Below, one piece after another: positions 32,495-43,965 of a stretch of DNA of 64,000 nucleotides. The notes beneath the pieces were generated by a model. The model was given only the letters and a program-made list of their open reading frames with translations. It did no database searches and was not told the DNA's origin. The stretch's first letter is position 1. Each line of letters opens with the position of its first letter. This DNA comes from Aphanomyces cochlioides (taxonomy: Eukaryota > Oomycota > Saprolegniomycetes > Saprolegniales > Verrucalvaceae). The position numbers and the translations under genes are program-made. The stretch spans positions 992,001-1,056,000 of the forward strand of contig JAHQRK010000004.1 in assembly GCA_019828595.1 (NCBI GenBank). Direction: 5' to 3'.

Positions 32495-35400
32495 ATGTCC
32501 GTGCACTTCAAGTTCAAGTCGGAAAAGGAGTTTGGGACCGTGACGTTTCCTGGCACTACAATTCGTGTGATCGATCTGAAGAAAGCGATCATTGAGCAAA
32601 AGAAGCTCAACAAGGGACAGGACATGGAACTGGTCATTACAGATTTTCAAAACAGCTCGACAGGTACATGATGTGCGTGGTGGTTCGATGTATTGAAGCA
32701 TGGGTCGCAGTGTATGAAGACGACAACCAGCAGCTCCCGAAAAATACCAGCGTGATTGTGAAGCGCATGCCCGCGAAGAACAACATTGGAATCCTTGCCC
32801 GCATCAATGCGGAGCAAAAAGCCTTGTGCGTACTTCATGATGTGTATTATTGCATTGCTTTGAAGACGAGAATAATATGTTTTTCTTCGTTCAACTCCTT
32901 TGTCCTGAATGTTTTGTAACATGAAGTTGTGGCTACATAGAGCGCCTGTTCAGACCCTGCAACCAATTATTTCAGCACCTTTGGTAAGTTTTCCCCGACA
33001 TGGTGGTATGAGTTGGTACTAATACATCGCTCAGCCAAGCACCGAGGCCCCGGTGGAAGCTCCGGTAAGCGGTGGCGCAGAGACTGTCGAAGACGAGCTG
33101 GAAGCCCTCAGTGCCATTCAACAAGAAGCCGAAGAAGCGAGAAACGTGCGAGCCGGGGGCAACAAGACATGGGTTGCTGGAAGTGGTAACAAAGGCCCTA
33201 TGGTATACTCCGGAGCTGGGCGAGGGGTTGGCCGCGTTGACAACTTCGGTGGACGCGGCCTTCCACCACTGGGTCGAGGTGCAGCGCCACCTGGGCAAGG
33301 TGAGATCTCCCATGATACACCTCCACAGGGCTACGTGTGCTATCGATGCGGCGTTCCAGGACACTTTATTCAAAATTGTCCAACTAATGGCAATGCCAAC
33401 CACGACAAGCACATGGTGAAACCCCGCACGGGTATTCCCACGAGTCTCATTAAACCCGTGGAGAGCCCGAATCAAGCTCCAGGCTTCACTGTAGTTAACA
33501 CGGGTCCCAATGGTGGTCTTGCAATAGTCGTTCCGCAAGTTGACGCCTTCAAGAAGAAAATCAAATCTTCAGGAAGTGGTGCAGGTCTCGATCAGTACCG
33601 AATGAACCCACCACCCCATCTGGCTTGTCCAATTTGCAAACGTCTCATGCAAGATGCAGTGTTAATACCGTGTTGCCATGAGGTGTGTCCCTGAATTTTT
33701 ATTCGAGTTTGCTCAAGTTGTCACTTTAGAGTGCTTGCGACGGCTGCATTCGTGAATCCTTGATTAGCCACAATCTAACGTGCCCACTCTGTCGGAAATC
33801 TATGTCCCCAGAAAATGTACTCGCTTTACACCTTTTGATTTCTCACAAAGTTTTAGCTCATTCCAAATAAAGTCACACGCTCATCCGTCGATGATTTCCT
33901 CAAGCGATCCCAAAGTGAAGCTCAAGAACGGGAGAAACTCGTAAAGGAAGCTGAAGCAAAAGCAATGCAGAAGCAGCAAGAAGAAGAAGCTCCTCGACGA
34001 CCTGCTACGGATATTGCCGACGCGGTCTTGGACATTTCCAAAAAGTCGAAAGAAGAAGACGATGACGATCTCGGAGGGGATATTTTTGCTGACGAGCCTG
34101 AAAAACCAGAACCGGCAGCTTCTCCTGAAGCCTCTCCTGCCGATGCTACACCCGCTGCGGAGCAACCAGCGACAGAGGCTAAAACAGAGGAAGTTGCTAA
34201 ACCTGATGAAGATAAACAGGCTGCTCCAAATCAAGCTGGTCCACCACCAGGATGGAGACCGCCTGGGCCACCTGGCTGGTATGATGGTCCTCCTCGACCC
34301 TGGTTTGATGGCCCTCCTCCGCCGTGGAATGCCGCTGGCCACTATCCACCTCCCCATATGTATTATGATCAATATTATGGTGCCCCACCTCCATGGATGA
34401 TGCCTCCTCCTGGGTATGGAAGTCGATCGGCTGAGAAGGATGACAAGAAGACCGATGACGGAGGTGATAAATCTCCACGAAGCCGACGACGTAGCAAAGA
34501 TCGCCGTCGAAGTCGAGATCGTGCAAGATATCGAAGCCGAAGTCGCAGTCGAAGCCGTAGCCGTCGTCGAGATCGTGATCGCTCTCGAGATCGCTCGCGA
34601 GAACGGGATAGAAAGTCTGGCAAAGATAAAAAGGACAGCGACAGCAAAAAGGATGACGACAAGGACAAGAAGGACGATAAAGCTAAGTCGAGCGACAAGC
34701 GCAAGGACGATGGCAAATCGAAAACTGACGACAAGGCCAAGTCGGACGAGAAGCGCAAAGACGATGGCAAATCATCCAAGTCAGACGACAAGCGAAAGGA
34801 GGATGGCAAGTCAACCAAGTCCGATGAAAAGCGAAAGGATGACGGAAAGTCAACGACGAAATCGGACGACAAGCGAAAGGACGACGGAAAATCTTCCAAG
34901 TCAGACGATAAGCGCAAAGACGATGCCAAGGCGAAGTCAGATGATAAGCGAAAGAACGACAGTAAATCGACGAAGTCTGACGACAGACGGAAGGACGACA
35001 ACAAGTCCAAGCCGGATGAAAAACGAAAAGACGACACCAAGGCAAAAGCTGACGATAAACGCAAAGACGACGGCAAATCGACCAAGTCAGATGAGAAACG
35101 AAAAGACGATGGCAAAACCAAAACGGACGACAAGCGAAAGGACGATGCCAAGTCCAAATCGGACGACAAGCGAAAAGACGATCCGAAGTCCAAGTCTGAT
35201 GACTTGAAGCGCAGAGACAGCAAGTCGGATGAATCGCGTCGCGATGACAAGCGCAAAGACGAGAAGCGAAAGGACGATGGTAAATCCACCAAGGCGGACG
35301 ACAAACGAAAGGACGATAGCAAGGCTAAAGAGGAGGCGAAACCTAAAGAAGAATCAAAACCTGTGGAAGCTCCAGCAATTGATTTGGATTTCTTGGAAGA

Positions 35401-35842
35401 CGATCCAACAACAGAAGAGAAACCAATCACGAAAGAGTCCAAGCCGTCGTCGCGTCCATCTGACAAGTCCAAAGCCGACAACCGAAAGAGCGACAAGCGA
35501 GATGATCGACGGGATGGCCGACGAGATGATCGTCGTGATGACAGACGTGGTGATCGTAAGGATGACCGCAAGGACGATCGAAAAGACGACAAACGACGAG
35601 ACAACCGTCGTGATGACAAGAAAGACGACAAGGACAAGAAGAACGATCGCCGCAGCGACAAGAAAGAGGACGACAAACGGCGCGACGGGAAACGACGCCG
35701 CAGTCGGTCTCGTGGCCGTGACCGAAGCAACGAGCGAAAAGACAACAAGAAGCGGGACAATCGGCCCCAAGACAAGCAAGACAAGGAAGAACGCCCTGCG
35801 AAGAAGCGATCTGTCCTGGACCGCCTCGGTCCTGCTGTGTAG
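32495..35842 (+). CDS. RBBP6: RBBP6-like DWNN / zinc-knuckle / RING protein with long KD-rich tail
   Basis: Six exons: 32495-32663, 32711-32825, 32941-32983, 33035-33682, 33730-33816 and 33857-35842; 1015 residues. RBBP6 (yeast Mpe1) is a subunit of the mRNA cleavage and polyadenylation factor and a ubiquitin ligase. DWNN ubiquitin-like domain at residues 1-80 (VHFKFKS start); CCHC knuckle CYRCGVPGHFIQNCP at ~211; RING/U-box with CPICKRLMQDAVLIPCC and CPLCRKS at ~300-345. A Pro/Gly-rich region and an RS-rich stretch (34495-34620) follow, then ~230 residues of degenerate KSDDKRKDDG units and more DRRDDRR sequence to the end. Confidence 0.92.
34620..35340. repeat. Degenerate Lys/Asp minisatellite inside RBBP6
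   Basis: Tandem units of about 12 codons (K-S/T-K-S-D-D-K-R-K-D-D-G) repeat some 17-20 times with many synonymous and a few replacement changes. The frame is kept throughout, so the composition is selected even though the units have drifted. Confidence 0.8.
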
Positions 35843-35954
35843 AAAAGTCGTGATCACTCTAAGGATTAAATAAACCACTGCGAGTTGTTGTGTTAATCGA
35901 TTCTACGGCGAAACAATTTCAAAGTTTCCCCTCTCGTGGGTTCTCTCGATAGCG

Positions 35955-36558
35955 TCAGACCACGACTATCCCGAGAAGCATATCGCAACTTTTTTGAGAT
36001 TTCGTCACCACCATGCTGACATAGAGGGCACCTTCTGGAACTCTCGTCGCGACATGCCACGAGAAAGTTGGAGCCAGGCGATGCACGGTCGAGTTTACGA
36101 ACATTTGCAACTCGCTCATTGATGTGCAAGACCGAGAGTCTGCCATCATCGTGAGATTTCACGTCGTCTTCAAGCTCATGAACGGTCAAGGCGAGAGAAT
36201 TACCAACATGTTGGACGCAATTCCATGTCTACGAGCCAAGGTGCTCGATGAGTCCAGCAGAGAAGGACGTACGAGGAGTACGTATCATCGTCAGATTGTC
36301 CACGAACAGACCCTTCTATCTCACCCGACCTGGAGATCCACGTAGAGGTACTCAATGGTCCTCTCCTTCTCTGACAAGGGATCTCGGGAGAGGCTCCTGT
36401 CGTTGCGAACCAAGCTGAGTACGTCATGTAGGATCCCATCAATTTCTTGGAGGTAGACTGAGCAGATTGCAATCTTCAAGGCGTTTTCGCCAACTCTTGT
36501 CGCTACGTGCGACCTTTGGGAACTTTCGAGGATCCTGTAGTCCGTTACTTGGAGGCAT
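35955..36558 (-). CDS. Small helical protein, function unknown
   Basis: Proposed exons 36549-36558, 36330-36502, 36099-36228 and 35955-36034 give 130 residues; frame continuity across all three introns (46, 101 and 64 nt) supports it. The predicted product is mostly helical (ALKIAICSVYLQEIDGILHD, DPLSEKERTIEYLYVDLQ, LTVHELEDDVKSHDDG). The heptad character and layout faintly recall the helical C-terminal region of Nup62-type nucleoporins, but I would not assign it. If the start is right, its ATG overlaps the ATG of the divergent PH-PX gene within the tetranucleotide CATG at 36556-36559. The longer frames at 35893-36189 and 36200-36472 are explained by unspliced reading. Confidence 0.5.
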
Positions 36559-37873
36559 GGAGGGCTATCTCTTGAAGCAAGGTCATGTCGTCAAGTCATG
36601 GCAGAAGCGATTCTTTCGCTTGGACGCGGCCAATTGTGCCCTTGAGTACTTCATGGTGTGTCAATGCTCCTTGATTGCAAAGACACATTGGAACTGATCC
36701 TCGACTAGGATCATACGCTGTTGGAACGCAGAGGAAAGATTGTCCTGTCGGATGCCGATGTCAAAGTGGGCGATGAGATTGGCTTGATTGGCGAAGGCAT
36801 CGCGTCGCCAGCAGATACGCGGCGGTTTGTCTTTCGAGTCGTGGATGGGCACACCAAGCGAGTAAGTCAAAGCCGACCCTGGTGGATGCCAAGAGTCAAC
36901 TCTCTAGGCATATTACATGTGCGCTGAGGTTTCCGACAGTCGTGAAGGTGTCGTTCGAGAGATTGTTGGGAGATTGACTCGATTGCAGCCTGTCGACAGC
37001 TCTGTCATGCGTGGGTGGATGCTCTTCATGCTACCATCGCCAAAGCAAGACGGACCGCCGTTGAACCATCAAGCGACACGATTGCATTGAATGAGATGAC
37101 ATTCACTGCATGTGTTTCGAATGGACGTATGATTGCGAACGACGAGGTCTATCATCTTCACCGTGGACCCGTGAGCTTACTACCTTCACCAGGCGTTTGA
37201 GTTGACTTGTCGGGCTGCTGTCGCGCTTGCAAGCAGAAGTGGAGACGTCGAAGAATTCGCTTGCAATTGGACATTGTGGAAGCGACGAGCAGAATGGACA
37301 GCGCTCGATCAGTACAAAAGCCAACCAGTGTCTTGACTGCCTCTCTCATAGACAACTCCGTCGCATGTTTCCATCGGCGACGCAATCTCTCGTTCTTCCT
37401 TCTCTCCATGCTGCGAGTACTTGGACTTCTCTACTTCATGGAGCGTCAAAAGACCAAATGCACAAAACGGTCGAGGCCCTCGACGCATATCTTCAGCATG
37501 TACGTCTTGTCATCTACAAGGAGATGTCCATGATGACTAGCTCCTGGCATTGGATCTTGTCTCGCAGTTTGACAAGGAGGGGACGAATTTTGTCCTGGAG
37601 TTCCTCGAGTATTCTTCCCACGCGGCACAACTTCCAGATCCAAATGAATATGTCCAAGCCAAAGTAGCGCCACTGCCCGAACGACGACATCATCATCACA
37701 GTCACCATGAGAAGAAAGAAAGCCACCAAGACCACAACACGGCGCCAGTCGTCTCGCTGGAAAAGACGCAAGCAGAAGTGCACGACGACCAAGAGGATGT
37801 CAAAACTCGAATCGCTAAAATTGGCCGCAAAGTCATCGAAGACGGAGCACCATCTTCGTCGTTATCAACTTGA
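36557..37873 (+). CDS. PH-PX phosphoinositide-binding protein
   Basis: Seven exons: 36557-36655, 36709-36861, 36908-36947, 36989-37146, 37193-37311, 37352-37499 and 37541-37873; 349 residues. PH domain first (MEGYLLKQGHVVKSWQKRFF, RFVFRVVDGHTKRAYYMCAE, ending with the Trp helix HAWVDALHATI). A PX domain follows (TFTACVSNG, WTLWKRRAEW, QLRRMFP, VEALDAYLQHLL, then NFVLEFLEY). Both domains bind phosphoinositides, so a sorting or endosomal role is likely. The C-terminal tail is His-rich (RRHHHHSHH) and acidic. Each splice restores a domain motif, which is the main support for this model. Confidence 0.8.
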
Positions 37874-37910
37874 TAAATCTATTTCACGCATCGTTCAAGC
37901 CAGCGAACAT

Positions 37911-39308
37911 TTAATCTGTTTCAAAATCTTCACTTCCATACGACGGCGATCCCTCGGACCGCCGAGAGGATGGCTGCGACTTGTCTGGCGATTGCGCTTC
38001 AGGGACTTCTTCGGGAGTTGCTTGCAATGCACGATCTGCAGCCAGCAAGGCTGCTTCCACGAGAGATGTCTCGTTCTACATGCCAATATAGTCAGCAGGG
38101 CAAAGCATTTTGTGTTTCTACATTGCTTTGTCGTCCCTCGCGTATTGTTGATCGGAGCTTGGACCGGAAACGCGATTGCTGCTTGTCGTCCTCATCGGGG
38201 TACGCGCCTCCAAGCTCTTGAAGGAGTTCTAGAGCAGCTTTGTGCTCGTCACGTAAGTCAGCTAAAGAAGTGCCGTGCTTGCTTCGACTGCTTTCCTATT
38301 CATGACAACATGAATTGTCACGACAATGTCCAACACAGTGTACCTTTTTGGTCTTGGATTTCTTGGAAGATTCTGTTGCATCTTCTGCTGACGCTGCTTT
38401 TGCGCTTACTTTGGTTTCTTCGGCCACCACCTTCATGGTAGCTTTCTTGTCGCTTGACAACGAATTAAGATTGAGTTTAGGCACCACGCGACTTGTCCTG
38501 CTGTCATTCTTTTCCTCAGATGACCTAGTCGACGAATGACAATTCCGACGATTAAAGTATGGTCCTACAGATCGTGTTCCGATCTGGTAGAGGCAAGAAC
38601 CGATGGTGCAGAGTCTGAGCGGCTTGGATTTAGTAAATCCAGGGCGTCGCAGTCACGTCGTCGTGGATCTCCATAGAGTGACAAATCTGGATCACTTCGA
38701 GTTGATGCCATGTGTACATCGCGTTTTGAGACTGTCGACTTCAACAAGGGCAGTTTATCTCTGGTGCGTCCCTTGGTACTGTTTCGACTTGGCGGAGGCT
38801 CGTGCATTTTTAGCTTTTCGCGTGATGCAGGTGGTGGTGTGTCCTTCTTGAGGCTTTTGAAGGCCTCTATTTCAGATTCTGGATGGAACAAACTATCTGT
38901 TGCAACGACGTTGTGCACCGAAAATGGGGCACTTGAAGGTGGTGATGGTGCCTCCTGATTGTTGTGAAACTTGACAAGTGAGTCGTAAAAGCTGTCTGAA
39001 ATGCGCAGTGTGTCCAAGTAGGCATCCGTGGGCGATGGTAGCTTGTCGTGTTGTAACTTTTCTGTCGTCCCGTGAATACAATCGCGGTTTGAAGCAAGAA
39101 GAGCTTACTCGGTAGTTTTTTCTCGACAGCAGGATCGAGATGGGTCGACACGGCACTCTTGATCCTGTGCAGTCGCTGCTTCCTTGCTGCTTCTGCTTTT
39201 TCCCTACACAATCACGGTCGATCCGTCATGTCATTTGGTGTGCGGAAAGTACATCATCTTGACGGACACGGACGAGTTGCGCCGAGGGTCGGCCCAGTTG
39301 AACGACAT
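37911..39308 (-). CDS. Hypothetical low-complexity protein, six exons
   Basis: Exons 39253-39308, 39109-39203, 38569-39061, 38344-38524, 38122-38295 and 37911-38075; 387 residues. No family recognised. The start (MSFNWADPRRNSSV) is followed by a basic helix (EKAEAARKQRLHRI), a middle region rich in Ser/Pro/Asp with DTLRISDSFYDSLVKFHNN, then two charged helices (LADLRDEHKAALELLQELGG and SLVEAALLAADRALQA) and an acidic end. Probably a scaffold or regulatory protein with short linear motifs. Stops 37 bp from the convergent PH-PX gene. Confidence 0.65.
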
Positions 39309-39486
39309 GGCAACTATTTTTAGCCGTAACCGAGTTCATGACGTCGAGATTGCATTCCCAGGATCTGTCGTGGCTTCCCATGCATGACTGATCGTCGTTC
39401 AGCTGGCGGATTTCGTTGTGGTCAGAAGTGTCCCTTCTTGTTGGGTTGCTGCAAGAATTGGATTTGTTACCACAATCTGCTTCGAT

Positions 39487-40110
39487 CATCCGGATAAGGA
39501 GGGCAAATATTCCGGATAACGCTCATTGTGCGTTCCATCGCCTGATAGAGCGCTTCTTGGGGCACCTCGTCAGTGTCTTCCATGCACATTCGTTGGAGAT
39601 GAGGAACGTGTCGTCGGGTGCGGAAGGCATGTCGCTTCTAGGTGGAAGATCTCCACACTGCAGCCTGTTTACCAGATATCCGGATAATTACCCGGATATC
39701 CACGTGACATGTGCAAAAGCGCCTTTCAATCGCATCCAAGTCCATCTCTCAATTACATTCCAACCACACACGTTGGACATATGAAACATCACGACGATTT
39801 GGCGTGGGAAGATCTCCATAATGCTCCATTTTTAGTTTGATCCGGATCATTATCCGGACAAGTAAATATAACACAGTGCCCAACCATTGTCCGGATACAG
39901 CACGAAAGGACATCGTGGCAATCACCCAGAGATACCGTACATGATTTGCGTAGATATATCACACGTGTCCTGCCGAGAGATGGACAGGTATGTACATACA
40001 TGTCAGGGCGGAAGAAGAAAGAGATTGGATCCTGAATGACTTTTGCTAATGGAGGCCATTTCAATCGTACGGATAAATATCCGGAAATTCATTGTCCGGA
40101 AAAACCTATT
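39487..40110. promoter_or_regulatory. Dense TATCCGGATA palindrome cluster in a 1.1-kb divergent intergenic region
   Basis: Between the minus-strand start at 39308 and the plus-strand gene at 40463. Motif copies or near copies occur at about 39489, 39512, 39677, 39692, 39840, 39851, 39890, 40068, 40078 and 40095. Several are the full palindrome ATCCGGAT. No coding region is seen in this interval. Confidence 0.6.
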
Positions 40111-40462
40111 ATAACAACGGATGCATGGCCTTTCTCTGCCATCTCGAAGGAAGCTCGGGAGGCCCAAGCAAACGTGGCGGCGAGAACACCCGCGAGATGA
40201 TCGTTTGCGTTTCATTCTCACCAGAATCACCAAGAAGAGTCATATCTCTGCGCCTTGCACTGCAGTGAGCATTCGAAATTTCGATTGTGGAACCGTTGCT
40301 TTGCGTGGGGCGAGATCGAAAATCGCGTTCTCGCATCAGCACATCTTTCTCATGGGCAGATCTACTATACAAATGTTGAATGATGCGATCCGGCGTGCCA
40401 CAGTCGCGGCAAGTTCTTGACGTGTGTGCATCGGCCGGAGAATCGTCGTGGGAGGCTGCGCG

Positions 40463-42382
40463 ATGGCCAGGTCACACATAAATTTTACTCGTGCCTCCAA
40501 GAGGTGGACGTACAACCAAGAGATGGAGACGCAATTCCCGATCCGACCAACGCATTTCCGAGGCCCACCCCTCAGCGATGAAAACCAACGACAACACGTT
40601 TCCGTTGCTCGAGATGCCGCGCAATCGCTCTTGAATCTCGCGTACAATGACCAGTGGCGCTTTGTCCCACCCGAGAAAGATGGCGTGCAATACAGAAAAG
40701 ACACATCCAACATGGAATGCTCGTACCGACTCATTCGAAGCTCGGTGATTCTCAAATGCACTCCAACTGAAATGTCGACAATGCTCCGACACTCGGCGAC
40801 GGACAGTTTGCGGACATTCATGAGGAAATTCATGGCCAAAGCCTTTGTGGATGGCATGGTCCTTCATACAATTACTCCTCCTCTTCCAGGCTCCGCGAGC
40901 CCTCAAACCCCCAAGAACGGCGCAGAAGACACGCATGGGGTCATTACAGATGAATCTATCTCGATCAAGTGGGGTGTGCTCGACATTGGCTTGGCTGTTC
41001 GAAGAGATGTTTGCGTCGTTGACTTGGCAGGAGAGACCATCGTGCCGAACACGCCCGAGAAAGAACCGCTTCATCTATGGTGCATGACGTCGATCGATGG
41101 CCCCAACGTCGGCTGTCTCTCGCTCAAAGACTCACATGGAATCACGCGGATGGAAATCTCCAAGCTCGGTTTCTTCTGGCAGAAAATCTCGCGCGACGAA
41201 CTCGAAGTCGTTGTCTGCGGCAGCTTCAAATCCAAGCACGTCAAGACCATTGCCGCAGCAATCGTTGCCAGTTTGCAACGACTGAGCGACATCTTGGAAG
41301 ATTTGCGACTGAGCTACCAGCATTTCGCCCACCGATCGACGTGGGTGAAAGACTGCGATCGATCCGGGTGTATTCTTTGCATGCGCACTTTCCACACGCT
41401 GCGACGCAAGCACCACTGCCGCATGTGTGGCGACTTGACTTGCTCGGACTGCAGCATTGTCAAAGTGGTTGCGTTGCCCGTCATCGGGTCGTCCAAGCTT
41501 CGTCTGTGCAAAGTGTGCTGCATTCGAGCCAAGTCGACACCCGTGGTGCCAAACAAAGCCCCCGTCGTTCCTGTGGTCCCAGCGCCGGAGAAAGACGCCC
41601 TAGACTCTGCACGATCACGAGGCTTTACAAACCACACGTCATTCGACACGGGTTCGTCTCCGTCAAGCCCAAGCCAATTGTCAAGCTCCGAGTACGACGA
41701 CGAGTACCTGGTCGATCAGTTTTCAACCAAGGGACTTTGTGGCGAAGTCATGCGAGTGTCCGTCTCGAGACTCAGCGCCGTGCAGCAAAACGAGGAGAAA
41801 CGCGACTCTACGGGCTGGCAAACCAAAGTCGACGCATTCAAGCAACCAGCCAAGGAAAACACATTCTCGCTGCTCTGCGACTTGGCGTGCGAGACACTCA
41901 ACTGCCCGATTGCCGTCGTGTGCCTCTTGGACGGTCCCAATGAAAAAGTTAAAGCGATGGTCGGGCTTGAGAACTGCGCACTGCAGAGCGAAGTCGCAAC
42001 ATTTGTCGACAAGATCATGGGTTTGTCTCCAATCGTGATCCTTGACGCCGGCGTGGACAAACTCACGATCGACATCTTCGACCGCATTCCGATTCTGCGC
42101 TTCTTCGCGGGCTGTCCCGTCTTTGGTCGCACCAACAAACACATTGGTTACATTTGCGTGGCGGACACCCGCAAGCGCACGTCCCTTGGCTCAAGTTGTG
42201 CATTTACGATGGAACGATTAGCCACACTCGCCGCGACGACGATGGAAGCGCATTGTACTCCTGAAATGAGCCCCGTGCAGCGTCCCATGGGCGGCGATTC
42301 GGCAGAAATCCGCATGCGCGATCTGCTCCTCAAGTCGTACATGACGCAGCAGCAGATTGCCACGCAGAGTTTTTTGCATTAA
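40463..42382 (+). CDS. START-like / FYVE / GAF protein
   Basis: Single-exon frame; the first ATG is at 40463 (639 residues) and another at 40523. A START-like lipid-binding region occupies residues ~40-285. The FYVE zinc finger (~300-355) has CILCMRTFHTLRRKHHCRMCG and two further Cys pairs; the RRKHHCR motif is the PI3P-binding signature. A GAF domain fills ~465-620 (LLCDLACETLNCPIAVVCLL, GCPVF). START-FYVE proteins are an expanded group in oomycetes (family knowledge). Adding GAF suggests small-molecule sensing at endosomes. It converges on the BAR gene with 73 bp between stops. Confidence 0.85.
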   Translation: MARSHINFTRASKRWTYNQEMETQFPIRPTHFRGPPLSDENQRQHVSVARDAAQSLLNLAYNDQWRFVPPEKDGVQYRKDTSNMECSYRLIRSSVILKCTPTEMSTMLRHSATDSLRTFMRKFMAKAFVDGMVLHTITPPLPGSASPQTPKNGAEDTHGVITDESISIKWGVLDIGLAVRRDVCVVDLAGETIVPNTPEKEPLHLWCMTSIDGPNVGCLSLKDSHGITRMEISKLGFFWQKISRDELEVVVCGSFKSKHVKTIAAAIVASLQRLSDILEDLRLSYQHFAHRSTWVKDCDRSGCILCMRTFHTLRRKHHCRMCGDLTCSDCSIVKVVALPVIGSSKLRLCKVCCIRAKSTPVVPNKAPVVPVVPAPEKDALDSARSRGFTNHTSFDTGSSPSSPSQLSSSEYDDEYLVDQFSTKGLCGEVMRVSVSRLSAVQQNEEKRDSTGWQTKVDAFKQPAKENTFSLLCDLACETLNCPIAVVCLLDGPNEKVKAMVGLENCALQSEVATFVDKIMGLSPIVILDAGVDKLTIDIFDRIPILRFFAGCPVFGRTNKHIGYICVADTRKRTSLGSSCAFTMERLATLAATTMEAHCTPEMSPVQRPMGGDSAEIRMRDLLLKSYMTQQQIATQSFLH

Positions 42383-42455
42383 AGTTAGTTTATATATCTC
42401 GTCAATTGTTCGTGACGGCATGCATCCATCCTCATGGCGACGACGCGGCAGCGCG

Positions 42456-43555
42456 TTACTTGAACGGATTTGTCGCTTCGGCTTGGGAAATTTCGTCGGC
42501 TTTACTCGACATCTGCGATGGAAATGGCAAAATCAAGCGACGCATCTCTCGTGGCAACGTACCGCTTGGCGCGGCGGCCCCGTGAAAGCCGAGACGCAGA
42601 GCTGGAAGAACTGAGCTTGCATCTGACGAAAGTCGTCCACTTCACGCTGCAGCATGGTCCCCCGCGCGCCTTCGTATTCTTTCATCTTGGCGACCATGAG
42701 CGCTGTCGACTCGGCTAGCTTTGCTTGCGCTGCTTGGAGCTACTCAATCTTGTCCAGAAACGATCGATATCAATGCAAGGAAACCTTTTGATCTCGACGC
42801 AAGACATCGGTGGCTTCACGGTGTTCACGAGCATGGCGGAGCTATTTTCAAGTCAATGCGAGTCGCTTGCCACGACGACACCTTGCGAACTGCAGAGTCG
42901 TAGTCGAGCTTGAGCCGTTCGCGGTGCTCCAATTCTTTCTACAAGGATTAAGCGTGTGGTTTCCTTGGACGCGGTACTTTGAAGGCATGCAGCTCATCCA
43001 GCTTGGTTTGCATGTTGGCCACGACAGTAGTTGACAACATGGATGCCTACAAGGGTGACGGAATCACACGAGACGAGACAGCGACGGACGCACGGCTAGT
43101 TCTCGCGCCGCATTGTCAATTCTGTTCATCGACTGAGAGAATTCGTTGGACGCGCAGTCGTGGAGTGGCTTGACGCCGTACGAGGGACTCTTGACAGCGT
43201 TGTTGTCGCGGATGACGTTCATGTCTTCACCAAGCAATGTGCAGCCGTAGCCAAGAGCTACAAGAGTGCATTCAGACGATGCCGCTTGGCGCGACGACGT
43301 ACAGACCAAGCTCGTGACGAAGCTCTTCATGTGCGTGAGCATGTGCTCGACAGTTTCAATCAGTTCGAGTTGACGGTCTCGCAATTGTTGGTATTCATGG
43401 TCGTCCGAGCCTTCGGCTTTGCCAATCTTCGTCAGGGCTTTCTGGATGAATCGTCGCTTGGCCGAGCGGATCTTGTCCATGAGTCCTTTACGCTCTTCTG
43501 TCGTCGGCGGCTGTGGAGACGCTTGGCTCATGCTTCGCACTCGTCGAAATTGCAA
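42456..43555 (-). CDS. BAR-domain membrane-curvature protein
   Basis: Seven exons: 43303-43555, 43094-43257, 42978-43046, 42882-42938, 42785-42841, 42563-42739 and 42456-42512; 277 residues (250-280 is usual for a simple BAR protein). The middle shows BAR features: LDYDSAVRK, then REHREATDVLRRDQK, and DDFRQMQAQFFQLCVSAF in the last helix. BAR dimers sense or shape curved membranes in endocytosis. No SH3 domain follows. The Met at 43531 is an alternative start. Three exons are exactly 57 nt. Confidence 0.75.
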
Positions 43556-43965
43556 TTGCGTCCGTCAAAGTAGTGTGTCTCCGAGAAGTCGGTTTCAAAG
43601 TTGACACGTGGAGAGAAACCGATGCATGATGCGAATCATCGTCCAAAGACCATGCAACCTATTGAAACCTCCTGCTTCATGGATATCCCAACGTCTTTCT
43701 GCATGGAATAGCATGTTAGTGCAGTCCTGGACAGAATGAAGTTGAGATATACTTTGGAGTGCACCATGAGGTGGACTTTGCGGCTGTACAGTCTTGTTAG
43801 CGAGGTGCTGTGTAGCCGAATGCGAGCGTTGGTTGTGATACAGCGATCGTTTTACTGAGAGGACTCTGAAATGGCCATGATGCGCGCATTGCATGGGTTA
43901 ACATGGACTGCTGGGAAAATAGCAAAGTTTTTATATGGAATACTCGTTGGCATTCAAGCTGGGAT

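Noticed and set aside
34495..35340. CRISPR-like or satellite array
   Set aside because: Repeats are in-frame codons of RBBP6 without unique spacers.
34375..35784. 469-codon minus-strand frame rich in Leu/Ser/Arg opposite RBBP6
   Set aside because: It is the antisense of the Lys/Asp repeat, which gives a long stop-free shadow; RBBP6 domains and splices support the plus strand.
35893..36472. Two separate minus-strand frames of 98 and 90 residues
   Set aside because: A four-exon model joins better coding segments from three frames; the long frames read through introns.
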